In this document: piece after piece, positions 19,729 to 29,870 of the stretch
Layout of the letters: the number at the start of each line of letters is the position of its first letter
Numbering within the stretch: the first letter of the stretch is position 1
Assembly (NCBI RefSeq): GCF_020509005.1
Contig: NC_063023.1
Coordinates: forward strand, 1,922,001 to 1,986,000
Reading direction: 5' to 3'
DNA from: Fulvia fulva
Lineage: Eukaryota; Ascomycota; Dothideomycetes; Mycosphaerellales; Mycosphaerellaceae
Length of the DNA: 64,000 bases
The notes under the pieces: generated by a model
Seen by the model: only the letters and a program-made list of their open reading frames with translations
The model's database searches: none
What the model was told of the DNA's origin: nothing
Made by a program: the position numbers and the translations under genes

Positions 19729-22700
19729 ATGACCTCGCCGACATGGCAGAATCAAGTCGTCCCCGCGCGTCTTGCCTTTCTCGCCATCTACAACCCTGCC
19801 CTCGGCCCCAGCGATGAAACGTTCCACCATCAGCTCGTCTTCTACTACAACCGCGCCGCCCACGATGCACGCGTCGCATCGAGAAAGAGCAGTCGCAACG
19901 ATGCAGCAGGCGGAGACGCGATACGCGCGTTGGAGAACGAGAAGCTGAGGCAGATCGGACTGGCGCAAGGCATGGTATGTTACTGGAGTGCACCATACAT
20001 CGAGCAGTGGCTTAGACCACAGTGCAGTCTAGGAGACATGCACTGCACGAGGCGCTTCACTGCGCTGCTTGCACCATAGTCTCCGACACTGCTACCTCCC
20101 TTCCGCGTATGGCTAACACCCTTCTTTTTGTAGGTCGACTTTGCACGGTAGGTCAGGTCGTGGTAACGAGATACGAATGAAGCTGCGCAGGAGTGACTGA
20201 GAGCCCAGATAGGAGCTTCGCAGATGGACAGCCTGTCGACTCCGTCGATACGGAAAAGAGTCGCATCATCCTCCATGAGCTAGAAAATGGCTGGTGGATC
20301 CTTGCAGTAGGCACATTGCAACGCACATCTGGGCATTGCTTATGGTAACAGTCAATCGATCTCACACGACTGCCCACTCTGCCAACATCATCGCCAGAGA
20401 ACCCCAAGAAAGGCGGCGAAAAGCCAGCAGCGAAGCCAGGTGTCGAGTATTCTTCACGAGAAGTCAGCCCGCCCGCGCTTCTCCTGCAACAGATCCTACA
20501 GGCGCACTACATCTTTTCACTGCACCATGGGCCATCGTTGTCTGAAATGTTCGTCAAGCTGCCCAGAGAGAAGTTCTGCAGCACACTGGACAGATTCTGG
20601 GCACGGTTTGCACGGACCTGGGATGTGTTACTGCACGGCAATCCAGCTGCGGACGTCTTTAGCGCTCTCAAGTTGTCCAGCGGCGGTGAGCTAGGCATGG
20701 GTGTAGGTGAAGAGGAATCGGGCAGTGGAGAGCGAGATGTACTGGAAGACCTCACACGACGAACAGAAGGTCTGGTAGATCTGGTCGTCGCACGATTCGG
20801 AGATCCTCCACCTACGAAAGACGACTCTTCTGTGAGCGATGCGGAGGCACTGCCGTGGCTCGGCGGAGGCAACCATCCCTCTGCGTCTGATGGCATTGTG
20901 TTTGGTGGTATCAACGCGATCACCCGCCCTTCTCTCCGAAATGTCTCGTTATGGATGCGACAGATCTACACTTACGGAGACTATGCCTACGGTGTTCGCG
21001 ACAATCCTGGTAGAGAAAGACGCAAGCGGAGACGCCCCAATGTACCCAGGACTGTTGTCAGAGATGAGCGGGATGCAGATGAAGAGCCTCCTGATGCGAA
21101 TGGGCACGGCAAGGGTGTGCACAATACACAAGGAGTCAGCTCAAAAGACCATGCTACGCAAAAGTCTAAGCGCAGCAGAGCCAAGGGCAGCCAGAGTGCG
21201 CCAGTGTCGGGCGATCCTTTCACCGGCACTCCAGATGCAGCACAAGATGGTCATCATCCTGGCATACCTCCACCCATCGTTGCAGCGGCGCAACGCTCTC
21301 TCAATAGTGCAACCAGGAACGCTAAGACTGGTCAGCAACAGCAGAGCGTGGACGACTCCAACACGACGCTTGGCATACCTGATCAATATATGAAGTACAT
21401 GACTTTTGGCTTGAGCACTTTGATGAAACCAACACGCCCGGAGCCCCCGAAGAGGACCTCGACCAGTAGTTCGGCGACAATCAAGGCATCAAAGGAAACG
21501 TTGGCTAAGTTCAGGACCACCGAGGCAGTCGTCGAGGACGATGAGGAGGCTTTGGACATGACTCAGATTGACCCAAACCCTGACGGCCAGACATTACAGG
21601 ACAAGATCATGACACAGAAGCGCCAAGAGGAGAACGGTCTGTTTGTCATCGGTTTGAAGGGCGAGCTGAGTAACATTCCTGAGGACCCGGATGCAAGCAT
21701 AGAGGATATCGATGACCAATCAGACAGGCTTCGCAACATTCTCAGAACAATACAGGTCGAAGTCGTACCGAAGCCGACTGAACGTCAGGATCAAAACGAA
21801 TTGCAGCGTACCTTGAGTGACGCCGGCCTTGACGCTGGCACGGACGACCCGCTCAACTACAAGCGTCTGCGAGTACTCGTATACGTACATCGACCTTTCA
21901 TGTATTGCTTTCTGTTTGAAAGCAGGGCACACTCGCTCAGCATTGCGAGCTTCTATAAAGAGCTCCATCGCAGCCTTGAACCGATCCACAGGCCGTTGGT
22001 AGCATCCACGAGCCCATCACGAATAATGCAGCGAATACAGGAGACGCAGGTCCAAGCTTCAGAGCCGTCCTCTGACACTGCTAGCATCACTAGCGGAACA
22101 ACGTCTACGAAAGCGGTTGAATCGAAGCCGATATACGACCTCATATATGACCCGGCATTACTCACGGTGCACACTACTATTCCGAACATTCCTGATCCGG
22201 GAACACCTGCTGCCGAAGGCATAGTCTCAAGCAAGAAGGAAGCTGGTTTCCTTCAATCGCAAGAGTGGACGCGAGTCGAAGCATTGAATGTCCACAGTCA
22301 GATCCTCAACAGTCTTGCCAGTACACAGCGTAGTCACAGCGAGTACGAAAGGACCAGCAAAACAAGTCGTGGCTGGTGGGTCGTCTGGATGAAGCTACCA
22401 CCTTCGAAAACTCGAGACACATCTGCAGATGGTGACAAGGTCGGAGCTCGACAAGACGCGGCTCAAGGCCCCGGTATCGAAGAGTCAGCATCATCTTCTG
22501 GGTTTCCAGCCACCCTCCGCAAAGAAGAGTCCGACGACACTGTCCAAGCCAGTATGGAGACATCTAAGCGATTTCTCCAAAGCACCATCACTGCTCAGAA
22601 GCCGAAGCCAAGCATGAACCGGGTTGCGTTCCTCGTCAGGAAGGCGAGTGATGCTGTGCCGGTGCAGAAGGCTTCTACAACCAGTCGAGCGGCGAGTAGC

Positions 22701-22850
22701 ATGTGGCAGACTTTGTCACTACGACCTGCGAGCACGAGTGATGAGGCTACGGGTGGTGCTAATGCGGGCTGGGGACCTGCTGCGCTTGTGGGTGGCATTG
22801 GGGTTGATGCGAGGAAGTATGTTGAGGGGTTGTTACAGCTGAATCGATAG
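19729..22850 (+). CDS. CCZ1: Vacuolar fusion protein CCZ1 homologue, 4 exons, 950 aa
   Basis: Ccz1 pairs with Mon1 to form the exchange factor that loads Rab7/Ypt7 on late endosomes, autophagosomes and vacuoles. Exons 19729-19974, 20134-20147, 20213-20306 and 20352-22850; all introns are GT-AG and the spliced frame is continuous (951 codons with stop). The N-terminal longin domain starts at PARLAFLAIYNPALGPSDET and continues LVFYYNRAAHD, VDFARSFADG, ILHELENGWWILASIDLTRL and QQILQAHYIFSLHHGPSL, all typical of fungal CCZ1. The middle is disordered and acidic. A second conserved region carries LRVLVYVHRPFMYCFLFE, SFYKELHRSLEPIHRPL and YDLIYDPALLTVHTTIPNIP. The C-terminus (ARKYVEGLLQLNR) is also family-like. 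Longer than yeast Ccz1 (about 700 aa) but usual for Pezizomycotina. Exon 2 is a 14-nt micro-exon. Confidence 0.92.
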
Positions 22851-23070
22851 CAGGGTTATCAATTCAGAGCCGGCTATCCAAGTCATTACTGCTCAGGTCC
22901 CTCATATGTGTCGGTGCAACAGAGTCTAGCCCAGCTCAGTCAGACCATGAGGGCTGTAAGCCTGGCAATCACGTTAGCTTTGACATCCCATGATGATCGA
23001 TGGTAGCAGTACTCACGACACAGACTCTCGTATCATGACACCAGAGGGCCTCTAGGCGAGGGCGATGGGC
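22851..23070. other. Short intergenic gap between convergent genes
   Basis: Holds the 3' ends of CCZ1 (plus) and of the minus-strand genes to the right. Nothing else seen. Confidence 0.5.
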
Positions 23071-23286
23071 TCATTCTCCACTGCCCTCTCCTCTCATCTC
23101 CGCCTCGACCTTACGAAGCGTCTTGATATACCACCTCACTCGGCGAGCCTTGTAGACACGGAACCATGCGTCGGAATTCTTCCGGGTGTTGGCGAGCCGC
23201 TTAGCAGGTACTCCTTGTAAACTTGCAGGGCTGCGCTCCTCATGAGGCTCTGTGGCCCACACGACCAGGTGCAGTAGCCGATTCAT
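23071..23286 (-). CDS. Small basic open frame, 71 aa, doubtful
   Basis: ATG 23286 to a stop at 23071 lies six bases downstream of the stop of the 2EXR-like frame on the same strand. The product is strongly basic (VRWYIKTLRKVEAEMRGE) with no recognisable domain. It could be a misread last exon of that gene, a small protein, or chance. Confidence 0.25.
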   Translation of the reverse strand: MNRLLHLVVWATEPHEERSPASLQGVPAKRLANTRKNSDAWFRVYKARRVRWYIKTLRKVEAEMRGEGSGE

Positions 23287-23292
23287 TATCGC

Positions 23293-23814
23293 TTACTCCT
23301 CGAAGCTGAGCTTCGGCGATTCATCCTCCCCTTCCTCCTCCTCTTCTTCCTCCCTCCTTAGAGTTTGGAAGAAGTCCTCCCACATCTGATGATACAGCTT
23401 CCGACCACCGCACTCGTCAATGTCATACTGGAGGAGCATGTTGGTAACATTTTCAGCTTCCTTCGCGCACTCCTCAAGCTCGGACTTATGCTTATGATAA
23501 TCCATCTGCCAGGGATCCAGATCGCGGTTTTGCGGAGTGATGGTCAACTGCCTCTTCATGCTGTAGATGTGACTCTTGTACATTTTGATCGATTCATTGC
23601 GCACCGCATGGCATGTGTCGAGGAGTGGAGCCTGGAGACCTTTGCGGTCTTTTCTGCGGATAGTGATCTTGAGCTCGAAGGCTGAGATGTAGAAGGAATA
23701 GACGATGATGCGGAGTTCTGGCGGTAGGTCGAGGAGGCGGAAGACTGCGGTTCTTTCTGTTGGATGGGGACGACATGGTATCCAAGCGGTCTTTGAGTGG
23801 TTGTAGGGTGGTTC
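23293..23814 (-). CDS. 2EXR/F-box-like protein fragment, start not resolved
   Basis: The frame is open from 23814 to TAA 23293 and encodes VFRLLDLPPELRIIVYSFYI (the LPPELR motif of fungal 2EXR-like proteins). A charged helical part with SIKMYKSHIYSMKRQL and NMLLQYDIDECGGRKLYHQ follows, then a Glu run near the C-terminus. No ATG lies in this frame before the motif. An ATG at 23776 is out of frame by one register, so either an upstream exon is missing from my model or a single-base shift has broken the gene. Second of three 2EXR-like genes in this stretch. Confidence 0.55.
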   Translation of the reverse strand, partial: EPPYNHSKTAWIPCRPHPTERTAVFRLLDLPPELRIIVYSFYISAFELKITIRRKDRKGLQAPLLDTCHAVRNESIKMYKSHIYSMKRQLTITPQNRDLDPWQMDYHKHKSELEECAKEAENVTNMLLQYDIDECGGRKLYHQMWEDFFQTLRREEEEEEEGEDESPKLSFEE

Positions 23815-24142
23815 TTAAGGGAGTTGGTGGTCGAAGCGATGTCGAAGGTCTAAAAGGCTGGTGCTGTCAGTATGAAAGAGTGGCCATGACACTGAAGATG
23901 CTCTGCGCTCGATTGAATGACAGATTTCATTCGCCAACCTATAGCACGTGCCAAAACAGCGCCACCCATGCTGCTTAGCATGTGCTCGCGTGCGAAAGTG
24001 AAGTACGCAGAGCATGTGAAGGACACTGACTATGCGTTTGCCAATCTCCGCATTTCCGTTCCGTCCAGTTGAGGGTCAACCCCCCCCCAACTGTCTATGC
24101 TCAACAACGTGAATCAGATGAATTTCTTCTCCAATACCCATC
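23815..24142. other. Intergenic, nothing recognised
   Basis: Spacer upstream of the 23293-23814 frame and downstream of the 168-aa gene. It holds a C9 run near 24080. An upstream exon of the left gene could lie here. Confidence 0.4.
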
Positions 24143-24649
24143 CTAGGATCTGTCATTTAGCAGTGCAGCCCCTGCCTTCCTCTTGCCCTCCTCCACCCGT
24201 TCCTGGCTAACCATTCCTCTGATACTGCATACGCCGAGTTTCTCCCACCGAGTAACATTCGCCTCCGAAACTGATTGAGCCGTGTCAATACGTGCCCATC
24301 CGTCTGCACACAACTTTGCGAGCTCAGTCTCGAATGTCGGGATGTAAATGCCCAAGCCTGGGTATGCCTCTAGCACAGTCTCCACAGCTTTCTGCCCAAT
24401 GTCGAGTTCCCTTTTGGCGTGGTCGGTGACTGCGTTGAGATGCTTTTCGTAGACGGCGAGTGCTTCTTCGTAGATTTCGAAGCACGTGTAGAGGAGAGCT
24501 GGATTGCGGTCGTACAGGCGAATCTCTGGCTCCTCGAGCGGAAAGACCTGCTCGTAGATCTCGAGGCGAAGCTCAGCTGGCAGCTCGAGAAGGTGACATT
24601 TCTTGTCGTCTAAGTCTAATGACTGGGTGTTGTTTTCGGTAGTCGACAT
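24143..24649 (-). CDS. 2EXR/F-box-like protein, 168 aa
   Basis: ATG 24649 to TAG 24143. After a short polar N-terminus, residues about 18-36 read CHLLELPAELRLEIYEQVF, the hallmark of the fungal 2EXR/F-box-like family. LLYTCFEIYEEALAVYEKHL follows, the usual 'L..TC..I..EA...Y' continuation. A helical C-terminal half has no further motif. Length is normal for the small members. The protein is probably intracellular, and no substrate or partner can be inferred. Confidence 0.75.
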   Translation of the reverse strand: MSTTENNTQSLDLDDKKCHLLELPAELRLEIYEQVFPLEEPEIRLYDRNPALLYTCFEIYEEALAVYEKHLNAVTDHAKRELDIGQKAVETVLEAYPGLGIYIPTFETELAKLCADGWARIDTAQSVSEANVTRWEKLGVCSIRGMVSQERVEEGKRKAGAALLNDRS

Positions 24650-25026
24650 AGCTGCAGGAGAGGCGGGAGTCGTGGACGTGTGTGATGTGTCGACAGTGGT
24701 ATGCGCTAAAGTAATCGCATGTCAGCGTAGTAAGGAGAAAGAGCCGAAGCAGTCATGTAGTTAGAAGCCTTTCTACTGCAAGTGTAAGCCGCCTTTGTCA
24801 TGATCTCGAAGACCGACCCTCGAGGTTCATTCACTTCCCCGGTGATCATGAGTCATTAAGCGCGTATGCACGTGCATTGGTCGCGTGCTAGTTGCAGGTG
24901 GTTATGTACAATACTGCAAGCACATCATGATGTACACTGCACGCCTAGCATCACTGGCTGGAAGCCCTTGATGACGGGTTCGTGGGATGTACGATACGGC
25001 CATACTTTCAGACAATCCGACCCAAC
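24650..25026. other. Intergenic, promoter side of the 168-aa gene
   Basis: About 380 bp with no recognisable gene; contains the 5' flank of the 168-aa gene and the 3' flank of the 277-aa gene. Confidence 0.45.
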
Positions 25027-25860
25027 CTATGTAGTCTCAGCCAGCTCCATCTCACTAACGAGCAATATACAGGTATCCTGCAAACCGGCAACCTTCTGCT
25101 GATTCAGCCCTTTGTACTCGGTCGTTGACAACATATACGCATAGTGCCATACACTGTCGTACTGCGTCAAATTTGCCTCGTCCCATCTTTCGCCACTTTT
25201 CTCGGTCGAGCTGGTGTTGCCATTCCCGGCGTTGTGCTTCATATCACTAGCGACAGGACCCATGAACTTGACGCTGGCACCCGCAGTGCTGCCGAAGCTT
25301 TGCTTGAAGCCATCCATATACGAGTCGTGCGCGCTTCGATCGTTGTTGCTATATTTGAACAAGTTGAAGAAGCTGACTGGAGCATTCGCAACGGAGGTGG
25401 GCAAAGCTGAAGATAGAAACTTCGCCATGCTTGAGTCGAGATGTAGTTCGCCCGGCTTCAATGCTCCTGGTTGCGTCTCAACGATGGCGTCCTGTGTAAT
25501 TGATCCAGTACCAGGCCACTCGACTGGTAGTGGAGGAGTGTTGCTCGAAGGTGTTGGTCTTTGGCTAGCTTGTCCCAGCAGCTTCTCAAATTGCGACTCT
25601 CCGAGCGAGACGTTGATTGATACGTGTGCCGGCACAGAGTCCTCGCGGAAGCTTAGTTGCAAGTTACCCGGGAGCATCATGAAGAGATCCCATTCCTGAG
25701 ACAGCAGCTCACTTTTGTTGAGATCGTGAGGTTGGTGGACCCATCCATGAGGTATGCCCTTCAAAAGAACTGGAGCATGATCGGCCAGAAGCTGGTTGAT
25801 GACCTTCTCAGGTGGTATGCCTTTGACGAGCGAAATGAGGTGGATCGTGCATTCAGGCAT
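25027..25860 (-). CDS. Conserved ascomycete protein with DUF1330-like C-terminus, 277 aa
   Basis: ATG 25860 to TAG 25027, single exon. The N-terminus (MPECTIHLISLVKGIPPEKV) and the block EWDLFMMLPGNLQL resemble a ferredoxin-like alpha/beta fold. The middle is Pro/Ser-rich. The C-terminal part has MAKFLSSALP, VSFFNLFKYSN and then WDEANLTQYDSVWHYAYML, GLQDTCILLVSEMEL. The 'WDE..L..Y.S..H...ML....Y......K...L.DT.IL...E' pattern is what I remember from a widespread ascomycete family annotated as hypothetical or DUF1330-like (dimeric alpha-beta barrel). A small-molecule or peroxide-related role has no support here. Confidence 0.75.
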   Translation of the reverse strand: MPECTIHLISLVKGIPPEKVINQLLADHAPVLLKGIPHGWVHQPHDLNKSELLSQEWDLFMMLPGNLQLSFREDSVPAHVSINVSLGESQFEKLLGQASQRPTPSSNTPPLPVEWPGTGSITQDAIVETQPGALKPGELHLDSSMAKFLSSALPTSVANAPVSFFNLFKYSNNDRSAHDSYMDGFKQSFGSTAGASVKFMGPVASDMKHNAGNGNTSSTEKSGERWDEANLTQYDSVWHYAYMLSTTEYKGLNQQKVAGLQDTCILLVSEMELAETT

Positions 25861-27063
25861 TGTAGCGAGTGTATGGGGATCGAAATGCAGTCGGAGTAAT
25901 GGCTTGAGGTCTTGTCAGTAACGAGATCTGCACTGCTAGTCGTTAGTGGCGAGCAGAGCTTTGGAGCTCAAAATGACGTCGAGAAAGCTTCCCGCTTCCA
26001 GGAGGTGACCATGATTCAGGTACATATGTAGGACAGCCTGTTCCAGATACGACATCCAACTCCCTGTGAAGGACTTGGGCAGCAGTGTGTCGCTGGGTAG
26101 TGCGTGCATCGGGTCGAAGCACGAACGTGAGCGGCACTGTATGGGTTGCACCGCTTGAGGCAGTGCTCCGTGCACAGATGCTTCTGCTTCGCATGTCAAC
26201 ATCAGATAACTGTGTCTTTTCGGCAGTCTATGGCCTTTTCGAGATTGCAGGGCTTCAACTCCTCGTGGTGAGGCGGTATCACTGAGCCGGTACCTGCCTG
26301 GTGTTGCGGCAAGAGTGCCAGAGATGGCAGTCGTGGGTCGTCACTGGGGGAGCATCATGTTCGGCTTCTCGACAAGCTGAAGGCTGCGCAATATGGCTTC
26401 GATGTGCCGACGACAGTTCTGTCAGAGAGGCAATGTCCAGTGATGTCGGTGTTGATGCCAGGGGTGCGGAAGAATTCCTGACTAACACACGTGGCCCGAG
26501 CTTGCTCCGCACCTCTTCTCGCCAAATTTGCTCGGTGATCTCTTCTTCCTTTCTTCTTCAAGTTGATAAAAAACCATGGCTCCCTATACCGTGAGTAAAG
26601 TCAGGCACAGAAGCCTTAACGAGACACCTGAGATATACCCAGGACGCTTATTATGGCTTCTGCCCCCTTCGTTGGAGACACCCAGGCTAACGTACCTTTT
26701 CTTTAGCTTGTCTAACCTTACCATCAATAGGTTAACGCATATTCCTGTGTGAGCGAGATCAGATCTCAGCCTTTCATAATCCTGGCGTTCGCCGATGCAC
26801 TTCGTTGCTGTGGTACGACAGATTCGCTTCTGGCATACAAACCTCCCACTTCGCGATTCAAGAGATGGTCGACGAGGACAGCAAGAGATCGACTGGTGCT
26901 GATACGCGTATCGGTCTGGCATGCGCATCGAGATGGCGCGATGCTCTGAATAATGCCTGGTGCTTCGATACGATGGCCAGAATGACTTGCTTTAGGTACA
27001 GGTAGGTTTCGAAACAAAGCGTACGACGCAACCTACGTTATTACACCTTTCATGCCAACATCA
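25861..27063. other. Long intergenic region, no supported gene
   Basis: About 1.2 kb between the 277-aa gene and the Tc1 transposon. Several short open frames exist on both strands but none shows a motif, signal peptide or splice structure I could support. Composition is normal and CpA is not depleted. Confidence 0.45.
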
Positions 27064-27065
27064 TA

Positions 27066-27096
27066 CAGTCCTAGGCATAGTTTTTACAACCCCTGT
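27066..27096 (+). repeat. Tc1 left terminal inverted repeat
   Basis: 31 bp, preceded by TA. Differs from the right repeat at two positions, both A here against G in the right repeat read outward-in. Confidence 0.9.
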
Positions 27097-27198
27097 ATTT
27101 ACGCTAACCCCTTCCGGCTATCAATGTCCATCTCAGAAGGTGTTGCTACCTTCAATCTCATTATCCACACACTCACACACGCGCTATCTATCGCCACC

Positions 27199-28229
27199 AT
27201 GCCGAAGGGACGCGTCTTCACCGAATTCGAGAAGGGCGAGATGTGGTCTCTTCACAAACACGCCCACTGGCCGCTGCAGCAGATTGCAGACGCCCTTCAC
27301 ACTAACAAAGGCTCTGTCTCTTCAGTAATCTCACGGCTTGAAAAAGAGTGCCACCTTCCACACCGAAGAAGAGAGGCCCACCACCTGCAATCAACACCTC
27401 CAAGCGTCAGCGACTTGTCCATCGAGCCACCACTGATGCCAACAGCCGCCGCCTGCGATACGAACAGATTGCCGCGATAGAGGGCATCTTCAGCGACGTC
27501 CGGACAGTAAGAGCTGCGTTTGAGAAGGAGGGCTTCTCACGATATGTCGCAACACGCAAGCCGTTGTTGACTGAGACACATAAGGAGGCACGGCTTCGAT
27601 GGGCAAGGGCTCATATTAAATGGACAGTGGAACAGTGGGCTCAGGTCCTTTGGACAGATGAAGCTTCATTCAGGTGTGGAATATTCGGACAGGTCTATGT
27701 GACACGCAGGGCAGATGAGGCTTATCACGAACACTGTCTTACAGCACGCTTCCGCAAGTTCTCAGCCTGTATGATATGGGGCTGTATCTCTGCAGATGGA
27801 CCCATGGAAGTCCATATATTCGAGAAGAGCTCTGTCGACGGTGAGGTGTATCGCAGCCAGATTGTCCCTCTTATCCACACGGCAATTGAGAAGCAGCGAG
27901 TGTCAACAGGCTCGCAGGACTGCATTGTTATGCAAGACAACGCCTCAATCCACAAGGCGAAGGCAACGGTGAGTCTATTTAAGGAGAAGGGCCTACACCT
28001 TATGGAATGGCCAGCCAATTCACCAGATCTCAACCCTATTGAGAATCTATGGGCTCTTCTTAAGCATAGGGTAGGTGCTCATTTTCCTACAACACGAGAT
28101 GAGGTAATAGCTGCTATCAAGATTGAGTGGGCCAAGCTCACACCTGAGGACATACAACGTATATGCAAGAGTATGCGAGAACGCTGCGAGGCAGTAATAG
28201 CCAACAATGGAGGACACACCAGGTGGTGA
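27199..28229 (+). pseudogene. Tc1 transposase, one frameshift
   Basis: ATG 27199 opens with an N-terminal helix-turn-helix-like segment (EFEKGEMWSLHKHAHWPLQQ, IADALHTNKGSVSSVISRLE). The frame then shifts by one base near the A5 run at 27342-27346, and the catalytic domain continues in another frame from about 27350 to the TGA at 28227. The catalytic triad is complete: WTDEASF, VMQDNASIHKA and NPIENLW, with 34 residues between the second Asp and Glu (DD34E). One missing base would restore about 343 residues, the normal Tc1 length. It is therefore probably a recent single-base loss; a programmed shift is a less likely alternative. Confidence 0.88.
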
Positions 28230-28278
28230 GCTACGCCAAGCAGTGGATACATCCTTCCTAATGAGGAAAGGCGGAAGA

Positions 28279-28309
28279 ACAGGGGCTGTAAAAACTATGC
28301 CCAGGACTG
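28279..28309 (-). repeat. Tc1 right terminal inverted repeat
   Basis: 31 bp, followed by TA at 28310-28311. Confidence 0.9.
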
Positions 28310-28311
28310 TA

Positions 28312-29041
28312 CGATTCCTGCTCATCAGCACATGGTCTTCGCTTCGCTCTTGATGGTAGGAGAACATCCTACCCCATCCTTGCTCTGTACCGCAGTACGT
28401 TTGCACATGCTGGGGCTCATCGTTGCATGATCTACGCATCAGTTCAACATTGTGGCACCTGCCGGCATTTGAAAGTCGAGGCCTCTACTGCCTTTATTCG
28501 CTCTGATGGTGTTTGTCCGTCGGGGCAGCTGCCGTTTTGTCAGGCACACCACTCTGCTCATTGTACGCAGCGCACAAATCTGAGTCAATAGCACTCAACG
28601 TGGGTGCCCGCAACCCGACGCAAGAAGGCCAGCGAATAGACTCGCTCTCAACTGCCATCAGCCAGCTCATGCCACCTTACAAGACTCTCACCTGAGCTTT
28701 GCCCTCAAGTTGGCGGAGGTCAAACCTCCCCATGCTCTGGAGGTCGTGTGGTGCCCATCTCAGCAGCGTGCGGCCGCGCGTGGCGCGACACGACACTCTC
28801 CGTTGAACTACAATAAATCATGTATGGACGATGTCATCCTGGGATAAACATCCCCAAGCATCAAGAGGCTATCCAGAATTTCCGAGGTATGGTCGGAAAG
28901 ATGTATAGAAGGCCGGCTGCCTCCACACTGTCCATTAGACCTGAGTCTCACCGACGATTTCTGAAGCAACCCTCAACACCTCTTCGCCACCATTGCAAGA
29001 ACCGACGTAAAGAGATATCAATCCTTCAACACTCGAACATA
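28312..29041. other. Intergenic, presumed promoter and leader of the cysteine-rich gene
   Basis: About 730 bp between the Tc1 element and the secreted protein gene. An in-frame ATG at 28820 exists upstream of the signal peptide, but the peptide it would add looks like untranslated leader. Nothing else recognised. Confidence 0.4.
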
Positions 29042-29365
29042 GTGCAAGCATCCATCAAGAAGATCCTCGCTCTCATCCTGACGACTTCACTCTGCGCCAC
29101 TTCCGTCACGGCACTCCCTCCTCTCGATATCGCGGTGGAGAATCCACCTGAGATAATGAGTTTCAACGCCCGTGCTCCTCTCGCGCCTAGGCTCGCCCTA
29201 TGCGGTGCTTGTTGCAGCCCATGCAGCGGCTACGGTTTCTGTTGTAAGGGCGCGGCATGCGAACGTGTCCGCAGTGCTGCTAAGGAAAGTGCGAGGTGTC
29301 AGGTTGATTTAGGAAACATATGGATGCCTAAGGTGGTGTTTGGTACCAGATCACGGGAACGTTGA
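29042..29365 (+). CDS. Small cysteine-rich secreted protein candidate, about 107 aa
   Basis: The frame to TGA 29363-29365 contains a strong signal peptide, QASIKKILALILTTSLCATS followed by VTALP. The mature part has the cysteine pattern LCGACCSPCSGYGFCC and KGAACERV, with a last RC, eight cysteines in all including two CC pairs. Such a small cysteine-rich secreted protein next to a transposon block is effector-like. The odd point is the start: the codon just before the signal peptide is GTG (29042-29044), not ATG. The only in-frame ATGs lie much further upstream (28820 and about 28889) and would add a leader that hides the signal peptide. Either an intron supplies the ATG or the start codon is lost. 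Confidence 0.5.
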   Translation: MQASIKKILALILTTSLCATSVTALPPLDIAVENPPEIMSFNARAPLAPRLALCGACCSPCSGYGFCCKGAACERVRSAAKESARCQVDLGNIWMPKVVFGTRSRER

Positions 29366-29870
29366 ACGGGCAAGACGAGGGCGATGTCAAGGGAACATTG
29401 GTGGCGAGACAAAGACGTACGATGAGAGATCAAGTGTTCGCTCTATGATCTACGGGGCATTTTGCTCAGACCATCCCCTCTGGCAGAGCTACTGTCTTCA
29501 TGTCGATCTACCCAACTCGATTCTGGCCTCTGCGTTCTTAAGCAGGCTTGGTCGCCTGCGTACGATCGCAGCATTCGAGATGCTCGGGACCTTCCACACG
29601 ACACTTGCTCAACGAGATACGGCACGGTTTCTCACCAAGTGTTCGTATTTCTCGTGCTACATGTCACAATGTATCGCCTCGCATCCAAGCCAAGCGATGC
29701 GATGTAAAAAGGCCGTTTGACTTTTTTCGAAGACACCATTTCGCGGCCGTAAAATGTGCTGTTGGCGGGTGTGAACCTCCAAGAGTAAGCGCAGCGGTGT
29801 GGAGCTCTGTCTGCTAGCCTGTCGCGAGGGCGTGAAATGCACGCCACAAGAAAGGAGAAAGATTTAGGCC
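29366..29870. other. Intergenic; right edge of the gene island
   Basis: No supported gene or RNA. Composition is normal up to about 29870, after which CpA becomes rare. Confidence 0.5.

Larger units (their letters stand above)
27066..28309 (+). mobile_element. Tc1-type DNA transposon, complete ends, 1244 bp
   Basis: Terminal inverted repeats of 31 bp begin CAGTCCTRGGCATAGTTTTT and match at 29 of 31 positions between 27066-27096 and 28279-28309. The element is flanked on both sides by the TA target duplication (27064-27065 and 28310-28311). Inside is one transposase frame. Size, ends and TA target are classic Tc1/mariner. It sits inside the gene island and shows no strong RIP, as expected for a low-copy element. 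Confidence 0.93.

Noticed and set aside
20839..21393. 184-codon plus-strand open frame
   Set aside because: Shadow frame inside CCZ1 exon 4.
25214..25699. 161-codon plus-strand open frame
   Set aside because: Antisense to the 277-aa conserved gene, which has the better coding pattern.
27335..27350. Programmed -1 frameshift site in the Tc1 transposase
   Set aside because: The A5 run is shorter than known slippery heptamers and Tc1 transposases normally use one frame; a base loss is simpler.
29340..29820. Overlapping open frames after the cysteine-rich gene
   Set aside because: No motif, no splice structure, and all three frames are equally open.
29740..29840. Possible tRNA or snRNA in a GC-rich stretch
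   Set aside because: No cloverleaf with T-loop and acceptor pairing could be drawn.
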